The notes under the pieces were generated by a model. It saw only the letters and a program-made list of their open reading frames with translations. It searched no databases and was not told the DNA's origin. A stretch of 8,159 bases of DNA from Pirellulales bacterium (lineage in GTDB: Bacteria; Planctomycetota; Planctomycetia; Pirellulales; Thermoguttaceae), in contig DAOWNK010000140.1 in NCBI GenBank assembly GCA_030642635.1, forward strand, positions 1 through 8,159, read 5' to 3'. A program made the position numbers and the translations under genes. Shown here piece by piece: positions 1-5,442 of the stretch (within the stretch, counting starts at the first letter, position 1; each line of letters begins with the position of its first letter).

Positions 1-111
1 CGTGTTTCTAGCGTTTTGCACCTAAAAACGGAAGAGCCAAAAAAGGGGAAGAAGAAAAGAACCAAATATTGTAACACTTCAGCCAATTGAAATCGTGGTG
101 TTAGGAGTCAA

Positions 112-130
112 GGTCGCCGTACCGGCGACC
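112..130. repeat. GC-rich hairpin, 8-bp stem and 3-nt loop
   Basis: GGTCGCCG (112-119) pairs perfectly with CGGCGACC (123-130) around a loop of TAC. It has the same 8-3-8 geometry as the hairpins inside the oxidoreductase gene at 7794-7812 and 7825-7843, though the stem sequence differs. It is probably a dispersed palindromic repeat. It is not followed by a T run, so a terminator is unlikely. Confidence 0.6.
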
Positions 131-150
131 GCTAAACGGGTTAATTCTTA

Positions 151-166
151 CGCCGGCACGCCGGCT
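151..166. repeat. Tandem 8-bp GC-rich palindromic unit
   Basis: CGCCGGCA (151-158) is followed directly by CGCCGGCT (159-166). Each contains the self-complementary GCCGGC, so the pair can also fold as a tight hairpin. It lies 20 bp after the 112-130 hairpin and may belong to the same composite repeat. No function can be read from it. Confidence 0.45.
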
Positions 167-212
167 TGAACGCTATGTGGCCGCTGCACGTTTACTATAC
201 CTCACGCGGGCG

Positions 213-364
213 TAATCTGCGGTTTTTATCGGGTGTTGTGTGGCATGCCTTCACGCGGCGTAGCCGTGGGTAGGCATGTGCGTTCAATAGAACCCCATTC
301 ATGCCTGCCTGTGGCTACGCCACATGAAGGCATGCCACGGAGCCGTTCAAAAAACCGCAGATTA
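213..364. mobile_element. MITE-like 152-bp nested palindrome
   Basis: The outer ends are a perfect 15-bp inverted repeat, TAATCTGCGGTTTTT (213-227) and its complement (350-364). Inside lies a second pair of arms, 240-278 and 300-338: the outer 14 bp match perfectly and the next 25 bp match with five differences. These surround a 21-nt loop (279-299). The two palindromes are joined by unmatched stretches (229-239 and 339-348), so one may have inserted into the other. Each end begins with TA, which fits the TA target duplication of IS630/mariner-type elements. There is no transposase in the window, so it would be non-autonomous. If transcribed it would form a very long hairpin. A plain dispersed repeat without mobility is the alternative. 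Confidence 0.6.
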
Positions 365-450
365 TGACCGTGCGGAGTATACGCACCACCTACCGCTTGT
401 CGCTTTGCCACCTTGGCGTAGTGCCGTGCCGTCCGAATTGACTGCTTTAA

Positions 451-472
451 CGATTTTTTCCTGTCAAAATCG
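451..472. promoter_or_regulatory. Inverted repeat ahead of the response regulator
   Basis: CGATTTT (451-457) and AAAATCG (466-472) form a perfect 7-bp inverted repeat with an 8-nt centre. It sits about 58 bp before the response-regulator start, close to where a promoter would be expected. It could be an operator, or the stem of a weak terminator for something upstream. Nothing in the sequence decides between these. Confidence 0.3.
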
Positions 473-514
473 CCTGGCAATCTTTTGTTTAGTATTGTAT
501 TTTGAGATAGGGGC

Positions 515-521
515 AAGGTGG
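515..521 (+). promoter_or_regulatory. Shine-Dalgarno site for the response regulator
   Basis: AAGGTGG lies 8 nt before the ATG at 530. It overlaps the alternative GTG start at 518, which has only GGGG four bases upstream. The site therefore favours ATG 530 as the true start. Confidence 0.55.
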
Positions 522-529
522 CAGTACTG

Positions 530-946
530 ATGGGCATCGAAAATACACAGGCGGACGGCGGCCAGCGGCAGGGGCACAAGCGGGACGTAATTCTCGTTGT
601 CGAGGATGACGGTGCGCTGTTGAGATTGATCGAACGGTGTCTTCAGCAACACGGGTTCCAAACACACGGTGTAACCAGCGGCAGCACCGCTGTTTCGTGG
701 CTTCAGGCCAATACACCACGGTTGATGTTGCTCGACTACAGCCTGGCCGACATGCACGGTGAGGAATTGCTCAATCGGCTGGAAGCACATGGCAAGCAGG
801 TGCCGTTTGTAGTTGTTACCGGTCACAGCAGCGACAGCAGCATAGCCGCCGAGATGATCCGCCGCGGTGCGAAGGATTGCATCGTCAAAAGCACCTCATT
901 CATAGAACAATTGCCGACGGTCGTTGCTCGGGCCATGCCTTCGTAG
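530..946 (+). CDS. Single-domain response regulator (receiver protein)
   Basis: A 138-residue protein that is essentially one CheY-like receiver domain. Counting from ATG 530, the acidic pocket is E25-D26-D27 (motif VEDD), the phosphate-accepting aspartate is D69 (LMLLDYS), the switch threonine is T97 (VVVTGHS) and the conserved lysine is K120 (DCIVKS). All residues needed for phosphorylation are present. There is no DNA-binding or enzymatic output domain, so it should act by protein-protein contact or as a phosphorelay carrier with a histidine kinase encoded elsewhere. The first 17 residues are polar and probably disordered. A GTG at 518 would add four residues, but the Shine-Dalgarno AAGGTGG suits the ATG better. 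nifJ follows 74 bp downstream with no obvious terminator between, so cotranscription is possible. The functional link to nifJ is inference only. Confidence 0.9.
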   Translation: MGIENTQADGGQRQGHKRDVILVVEDDGALLRLIERCLQQHGFQTHGVTSGSTAVSWLQANTPRLMLLDYSLADMHGEELLNRLEAHGKQVPFVVVTGHSSDSSIAAEMIRRGAKDCIVKSTSFIEQLPTVVARAMPS

Positions 947-1007
947 GCCCTTGCGGAAAACGATCTGAGGCGATAGATTCAGTAGTTTGGAACACACTAT
1001 TCATATC

Positions 1008-1014
1008 GAGGAGA
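1008..1014 (+). promoter_or_regulatory. Shine-Dalgarno site fixing the nifJ start
   Basis: GAGGAGA ends 6 nt before the GTG at 1021. This sets the start at that GTG. The in-frame ATG at 877, inside the response-regulator gene, would add 48 residues that do not look like a NifJ N-terminus. Confidence 0.8.
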
Positions 1015-1020
1015 CTTCCC

Positions 1021-4000
1021 GTGGAAAAAAGACGCTTCGTGACCATCGACGGCAATGAAGCAACGGCGACCGTGGCTCACCTTTGCAACGAAGTTCTCGC
1101 CATTTATCCGATTACCCCATCTTCAGGCATGGGCGAAATGCCGGACGCCTGGGCCGCAGCCGGGCGGAAAAATATATTCGGCAGCATCCCGAACGTCACC
1201 GAGATGCAAAGCGAGGCCGGGGCGGCCGGTGCGGTGCACGGCTCGCTACAGGCCGGGGCGCTGACCAGCACGTTCACCGCCTCGCAGGGCCTGCTGCTTA
1301 TGATCCCGAACATGTTCAAGATCGCCGGCGAGTTGACGCCCACGGTATTCCACGTTTCGGCACGTACGATCGCCACCCATGCGCTGTCGATCTTCGGCGA
1401 CCACAGCGACGTGATGGCCTGCCGGAGCACCGGTTGGGCGCTGCTGGCGTCCGGCTCGGTGCAGGAAGCCCATGACATGGCCACCATTGCCCACGCCGCA
1501 ACGCTGGAAGCACGTGTGCCGTTTATTCACTTCTTCGACGGGTTCCGCATCTCGCACGAAGTAAACAAGATCGAACCGCTCAGCGAGGACGACGTCCGTG
1601 CGATGATCGACATGGACCTGGTTCAGGCACACCGCGCCAGAGCGATGAACCCCGAGCGGCCGGTGCTGCGCGGGACGGCACAGAACCCGGACGTGTTCTT
1701 CCAGGCACGCGAGGCGTGCAACTTGTTCTACGACGCAGTGCCGGGTATCGTCCAGAAGACGATGGACAAGTTCGCAAAGCTTACCGGCCGACGGTACCAC
1801 CTGTTCGATTACGTCGGCGCCAAGGACGCCGACAGTGTGGTTATCACCATGGGCTCGAGCATCGGGGCCGCGGAGGAAACCGTCGAGAAGCTAAACTCCG
1901 AAGGGCGGAAGCTGGGTATGATAAAGGTCCGGCTGTACCGGCCGTTCGACATTGAGGCATTCCTGGCTGCGCTGCCGAAGACGGTCAAAAACATCGCCGT
2001 TCTGGACCGCACCAAGGAACCTGGCGCGGGCGGCGAACCGCTGTACCTGGACGTTGTCGGCGCCTTGACGGAACAATGGGCTGAGAAACACGGCAATGTG
2101 CCCGCTCCGTATGTGATCGGCGGCCGTTACGGACTCTCAGCGAAGGAATTTACCCCGGCCATGGTCGCCGCGGTGTTCGACGAGCTTGCCAAGAGCACGC
2201 CGAAACGACACTTTACGCTGGGTATCAACGACGACGTAACCAACCTGAGCCTGGACTACGACCCGACGTTTTCGACCGAGGGCGACGATGTTACCCGGGC
2301 TGTGTTCTTCGGCTTAGGCAGCGACGGCACGGTCGGGGCGAACAAGAACTCGGTGAAGATCGTCGGCGAGAACACCCCGCTGCACGCACAGGGATACTTC
2401 GTCTACGACTCGCGCAAGGCCGGTTCGCTTACTGTCTCGCACCTGCGGTTCAGCCCACGGCCGATCAAAGGCTCGTACCTGGTGCACCAGGCGAACTTCG
2501 TGGCGTGCCACCAGTCGCACTTCCCGGAACGATTGGACATGCTCTCGATCGCCGAGCCGGGTGCAACGTTCCTGCTGAACAGCCCGTTCGCCCCAGATGA
2601 AGTGTGGGACACATTGCCAATCGAAATGCAGGAGCAGATCATCGAGAAAAAGCTGAAGTTCTACGTGGTCGACGCATACCATGTCGCCAAAGAGGCCAAG
2701 ATGGGCGTGCGGATCAACACGATCATGCAGACCTGCTTCTTCAAGCTGGCCGACATCCTGTCGGAAGAGGAGGCCATTGCCCAAATCAAGAATGCTATTA
2801 AAAAGACTTACGGCAAGCGCGGTGAGACGGTGTTGCAACGCAACTACGCGGCCGTCGATGGGGCACTTGGGGCGCTGCACGAGGTAAAGGCGCCCGGCAA
2901 GGTCACATCGACACATCGACGGCTGCCGTCGGTGCCGGACTCGGCGCCCGAGTTCGTCAAAAACGTGCTCGGAGAGATCATCGCCAACCGCGGCGACAAC
3001 CTGCCGGTAAGCGCCATGCCGGTCGACGGGACTTTCCCAACCGGCACGTGCAAGTTCGAGAAGCGGAGCGTGGCACAGGACATTCCGATCTGGGACGCCG
3101 AGCTGTGCATCCAGTGCGGACGCTGCTCGCTGCTCTGCCCGCACGCGGCGATTCGTATGAAAGCGATCGACCCTGCCGATCTGGCCGGCGCCCCGGCGGA
3201 ATTCGAGACTGTCGACTGGAAGGGCAAGGAGTATCCCGACCGGAAGTTCCGACTACAGGTCTTTCCCGACGATTGCACCGGCTGCGGAGTGTGCGTGAAC
3301 GTATGCCCGGCGAAAAACAAGAAGGTGGAAGGTCGCAAGGCAATCAACATGGAGTGGAAGTTGGACCATCTGGATCGCGAGCAGGCCAACCTCGACTACT
3401 TCCTCGGCCTGCCCGATATGGACCGCAGCAAGGTGAAGGTAGAGACAATAAAGGGTTCGCAGTTGCTCCGGCCGTTGTTCGAGTTCTCCGGCGCCTGCGC
3501 CGGCTGTGGCGAGACGCCGTATGTGAAACTCTTGAGCCAGTTCTTCGGCGACCGGATGATGATCGGCAACGCCACCGGCTGCTCGTCTATCTACGGCGGC
3601 AACCTGCCGTGTACGCCATATACGGTGAACGCCGACGGGCAAGGACCGACATGGAGCAATTCGCTGTTCGAGGACTGCGCCGAGTTCGGTTTTGGGTTCC
3701 GTCTGGCAGTAGATCAGCAGATCGACTATGCCCATATTTTGCTGGAGAGGCTTTCTTCCAAACTCGGCGATAAGTTTGTCGCGGCACTGGTGAGCAACAA
3801 GCAGGAAACCGACGAAGAGATTGCCCGTCAGCGGGCGAGCGTGGCCGAACTGAAAGAGCGACTGGCAAAGATCGACGGCCCGGACGCGAAAAATCTACTG
3901 GCCTCGGCCGATTATCTGATCCGGCGGAGCATCTGGAGCTTTGGCGGCGACGGCTGGGCATACGATATCGGCTTCGGCGGGCTGGACCACGTGTTCGCCT

Positions 4001-4578
4001 CCGGACGCGACGTGAACATACTGGTTTTGGATACCGAGGTGTACTCGAACACCGGCGGCCAGGCCAGCAAGGCTACCCCTCGCGGTGCGGTCGCCAAATT
4101 CGCCGCCGCCGGAAAACCCAGCAAGAAGAAGGACATGGGAATGATCGCCATGGCCTACGGCAGCGTATTCGTCGGGCAGATCGCCATGGGCGCCAACCCG
4201 CAACACGCCATTAAGGTCATCCGGCTGGCCGAGTCGTATCGCGGGCCGTCGCTGCTGCTGGCATTCAGCCATTGCATCGGCTGGGGTATCGACATGACCA
4301 CCGGCATGGACCTACAGAAGGAGGCGGTGGCGTGTGGTTACTGGCCGCTGTACCACTTCGACCCGCGCAACGCGTCGCATCCGTTCAGCCTGGACAGCAA
4401 GCCGCCGAAGGGCGAGTTCAAGGAGTTTGCGATGCAGGAGGGCCGGTTCGCCATGTTGGCTCGCTCCAAGCCCGAGGATTCCCAGCGGCTGTTGAAGCTG
4501 GGACAGGAGGACATCAACCAACGGTGGCATTGCTACGAGCAGCTCGCCGCAGTGGAGCATGCCGCCGCCGAGCAGTAA
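1021..4578 (+). CDS. nifJ: Pyruvate:ferredoxin (flavodoxin) oxidoreductase
   Basis: A complete 1185-residue single-chain PFOR, the usual family length. It oxidises pyruvate with CoA to acetyl-CoA and CO2, passing electrons to ferredoxin or flavodoxin in the cytoplasm; the reaction can be reversible. The N-terminal domain carries YPITPSS (29-35), with T32 and R115 in the substrate site and E65 in the thiamine site. Two ferredoxin-type 4Fe-4S clusters follow: C696/C699/C702/C706 and C752/C755/C758/C762. The C-terminal thiamine-diphosphate domain has GDG (976-978) and N1010 for the Mg-diphosphate. The proximal cluster ligands appear to be C826, C829, C854 and C1085. No key residue is missing. 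The start is GTG 1021, fixed by GAGGAGA. A weak promoter-like pair (TTGCGG 951-956, TAGATT 974-979) lies just upstream, but read-through from the response regulator is equally possible. The D-lactate-type dehydrogenase at the right edge could supply its pyruvate. Confidence 0.97.
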   Translation: MEKRRFVTIDGNEATATVAHLCNEVLAIYPITPSSGMGEMPDAWAAAGRKNIFGSIPNVTEMQSEAGAAGAVHGSLQAGALTSTFTASQGLLLMIPNMFKIAGELTPTVFHVSARTIATHALSIFGDHSDVMACRSTGWALLASGSVQEAHDMATIAHAATLEARVPFIHFFDGFRISHEVNKIEPLSEDDVRAMIDMDLVQAHRARAMNPERPVLRGTAQNPDVFFQAREACNLFYDAVPGIVQKTMDKFAKLTGRRYHLFDYVGAKDADSVVITMGSSIGAAEETVEKLNSEGRKLGMIKVRLYRPFDIEAFLAALPKTVKNIAVLDRTKEPGAGGEPLYLDVVGALTEQWAEKHGNVPAPYVIGGRYGLSAKEFTPAMVAAVFDELAKSTPKRHFTLGINDDVTNLSLDYDPTFSTEGDDVTRAVFFGLGSDGTVGANKNSVKIVGENTPLHAQGYFVYDSRKAGSLTVSHLRFSPRPIKGSYLVHQANFVACHQSHFPERLDMLSIAEPGATFLLNSPFAPDEVWDTLPIEMQEQIIEKKLKFYVVDAYHVAKEAKMGVRINTIMQTCFFKLADILSEEEAIAQIKNAIKKTYGKRGETVLQRNYAAVDGALGALHEVKAPGKVTSTHRRLPSVPDSAPEFVKNVLGEIIANRGDNLPVSAMPVDGTFPTGTCKFEKRSVAQDIPIWDAELCIQCGRCSLLCPHAAIRMKAIDPADLAGAPAEFETVDWKGKEYPDRKFRLQVFPDDCTGCGVCVNVCPAKNKKVEGRKAINMEWKLDHLDREQANLDYFLGLPDMDRSKVKVETIKGSQLLRPLFEFSGACAGCGETPYVKLLSQFFGDRMMIGNATGCSSIYGGNLPCTPYTVNADGQGPTWSNSLFEDCAEFGFGFRLAVDQQIDYAHILLERLSSKLGDKFVAALVSNKQETDEEIARQRASVAELKERLAKIDGPDAKNLLASADYLIRRSIWSFGGDGWAYDIGFGGLDHVFASGRDVNILVLDTEVYSNTGGQASKATPRGAVAKFAAAGKPSKKKDMGMIAMAYGSVFVGQIAMGANPQHAIKVIRLAESYRGPSLLLAFSHCIGWGIDMTTGMDLQKEAVACGYWPLYHFDPRNASHPFSLDSKPPKGEFKEFAMQEGRFAMLARSKPEDSQRLLKLGQEDINQRWHCYEQLAAVEHAAAEQ

Positions 4579-4599
4579 CGTTTATCGGCCGCCGCAAAA

Positions 4600-4622
4600 G
4601 CCCCGCGCCGCAGTCGTGGGGC
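4600..4622. terminator. Probable two-way terminator between nifJ and the toxin gene
   Basis: GCCCCGCG (4600-4607) pairs with CGTGGGGC (4615-4622), with one G-T wobble, around a 7-nt loop. Read on the minus strand, the stem is followed by TTTT (complement of 4596-4599), a short U run that would end the toxin transcript. On the plus strand it is followed only by ATACATTATT, a weaker signal for nifJ. Its place between converging genes fits a shared terminator. Confidence 0.5.
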
Positions 4623-4636
4623 ATACATTATTGCTA

Positions 4637-4660
4637 AGCCGCAAGCGGCATTAAGCGGCT
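4637..4660. repeat. Small GCCGC/GCGGC hairpin cluster at the toxin 3' end
   Basis: AGCCGC (4637-4642) pairs with GCGGCT (4655-4660), and another GCGGC lies between them at 4645-4649. The cluster overlaps the toxin stop codon. It may help stabilise or end the toxin transcript, or be a dispersed short repeat. Confidence 0.35.
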
Positions 4661-5132
4661 ACCGCAGCGCCGAAAGCGGCATCACATGCCTGGACGGAAA
4701 ATCTGCAGGCATGACTCTAAAAAATTTCTCATCCGCAGTACACCATTGACAATCCAACCTACGAGCCAATTGTACATAAATCATATCGGCGTGTGTTTTG
4801 TGATAATCAACGGCCATATCCAGTGCTTCAACGCACTCGTCGGTTGTTGTGTCATGGATTTCGATTGGCAGATCGAAGACATCGTGAATATTATCAATGG
4901 CATCTTGTTTTCCAAGCCGTGCTCTTCCTCCTTGTGGATGCCTCGTAAGACATGCACGTGTGAGTAATCCGCATATCTCGTAACGGAAGATTGGCGGAGC
5001 ATGCAGTTCGACAATTCCTTCAGACAATGCTTGAAGGAGATACTCGGCCTGATCGACGTCGTCTTCGAGTTCATCTTTCAGAAACCATTTAGCAGCAACA
5101 CTGGCATCAACAACTATGCTATCAGTAATCAC
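4659..5132 (-). CDS. PIN-domain ribonuclease toxin (VapC-like)
   Basis: A 157-residue protein from GTG 5132. It matches the PIN-domain pattern: it opens with IVVDASVAAKWF, and the four expected metal-binding acids are D9, E52 (FRYEICGLL), D116 (HADMIYVQLA) and D134 (CTADEKFF). PIN toxins of the VapC type are Mg-dependent ribonucleases that cut tRNA or rRNA and stop growth when released from their antitoxin. The GTG start is chosen because AGGGAG lies 7 nt before it and because the gene then overlaps the preceding small gene by 11 bp, the usual translational coupling in these modules. A longer frame from 5186 would run deep into the partner gene. The region is visibly less GC-rich than nifJ, which fits acquisition by transfer. 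The target RNA cannot be told from sequence. Confidence 0.85.
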   Translation of the reverse strand: MITDSIVVDASVAAKWFLKDELEDDVDQAEYLLQALSEGIVELHAPPIFRYEICGLLTRACLTRHPQGGRARLGKQDAIDNIHDVFDLPIEIHDTTTDECVEALDMAVDYHKTHADMIYVQLARRLDCQWCTADEKFFRVMPADFPSRHVMPLSALR

Positions 5133-5325
5133 CGCGCAACTCCCTAAGTGCCTCGACAATGTTAAAATCGATTGGACCGATCGCATCGCGACGTTTTATA
5201 ATTCGCTCATACAGAGCACGGCGATCCGGCGACATTCGCCGCATGCTTTCCTCTCGGCTTCGTGTTTTTATCCACTCGCGGAGCGCATCGGCCGCTGCTG
5301 AAGGATGGCTTACTGGAGTTTCCAT
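5122..5325 (-). CDS. Putative antitoxin partner of the PIN toxin
   Basis: A 67-residue charged protein starting at ATG 5325, with AGGAG placed 8 nt upstream. Its last 11 bp overlap the toxin start, and this pairing is the main reason for the antitoxin call. I do not recognise an AbrB, ribbon-helix-helix, Phd or HTH motif. The sequence looks mostly helical: a segment with REWIKTRSREES (about 17-28), then an Arg-rich stretch RRALYERIIKRRD (about 36-48), then a short C-terminal end GPIDFNIVEALRELRGDY that could wrap the toxin. A longer frame begins at 5415, but its extra 30 residues would overlap the predicted promoter, so the shorter start is preferred. It presumably neutralises the toxin and may bind its own promoter. 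Both roles are inferred from position. Confidence 0.75.
   Translation of the reverse strand: METPVSHPSAAADALREWIKTRSREESMRRMSPDRRALYERIIKRRDAIGPIDFNIVEALRELRGDY
5140..5145 (-). promoter_or_regulatory. Shine-Dalgarno site of the toxin, inside the antitoxin gene
   Basis: Read on the minus strand, AGGGAG lies within the last codons of the antitoxin and 7 nt before the toxin's GTG at 5132. It fixes the toxin start and supports translational coupling. Confidence 0.6.
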
Positions 5326-5333
5326 TGTAACTG

Positions 5334-5338
5334 CTCCT
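5334..5338 (-). promoter_or_regulatory. Shine-Dalgarno site of the antitoxin
   Basis: Minus-strand AGGAG lies 8 nt before ATG 5325. It decides in favour of the 67-residue form over the longer frame from 5415. Confidence 0.65.
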
Positions 5339-5386
5339 GAAAATCGTAGCTGAATTGTTGTTCTCGGCACTTCCACCACTATAGTT

Positions 5387-5415
5387 ATTCTACCATCCCG
5401 ACGGCCGGTTGTCAC
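5387..5415 (-). promoter_or_regulatory. Sigma-70-type promoter for the toxin-antitoxin pair
   Basis: On the minus strand a -35 box GTGACA (5410-5415, five of six matches) is followed after exactly 17 bp by a -10 box TAGAAT (5387-5392, five of six). Transcription would start near 5380, giving a leader of about 55 nt before the antitoxin ATG. An 8-bp perfect palindrome ACTATAGT (5378-5385) at the expected start site is a candidate operator for autorepression. The promoter begins only 27 bp after the stop of the upstream oxidoreductase. Confidence 0.55.
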
Positions 5416-5442
5416 TACATGTCAAGCTGCAAGCGACTGGTG

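Larger units (their letters stand above)
1..529. other. Intergenic region rich in palindromes, no convincing gene
   Basis: No reading frame here has both a plausible start and recognisable protein content. The first 60 bases are purine-rich and show no structure I can name. From about base 110 there are GC-rich hairpins (112-130 and 151-166), then a 152-bp nested palindrome (213-364), then a 7-bp inverted repeat (451-472) just ahead of the response regulator. I see no strong sigma-70 promoter. A TTGACT at 438-443 has no good -10 at normal spacing. The AT-rich stretch 481-506 is the likeliest promoter area, but this is inference. Confidence 0.6.

Noticed and set aside
476..492. Sigma-54-like promoter (TGGCAA followed by TTTGTT)
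   Set aside because: The -12 part lacks GC at the required position and the spacing is off by one base.
877..1020. N-terminal extension of nifJ by 48 residues from ATG 877
   Set aside because: It overlaps the end of the response regulator, lacks a ribosome site and does not resemble a NifJ N-terminus; GTG 1021 has GAGGAGA at good spacing.
2904..2919. Tandem 8-bp repeat CACATCGA in nifJ
   Set aside because: Eight bases is not a codon multiple, yet the frame is intact on both sides; most likely chance similarity.
2314..3144. Long antisense open frame opposite nifJ (276 codons)
   Set aside because: It is the complement of a strongly supported gene with GC-rich third positions, and its translation shows no recognisable domain.
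5133..5186. Longer toxin start at 5186
   Set aside because: It would overlap the antitoxin by 65 bp, and the added residues are not part of the PIN fold.
5326..5415. Longer antitoxin start at 5415
   Set aside because: The extra codons contain the predicted promoter and lack a ribosome site, whereas ATG 5325 has AGGAG 8 nt upstream.
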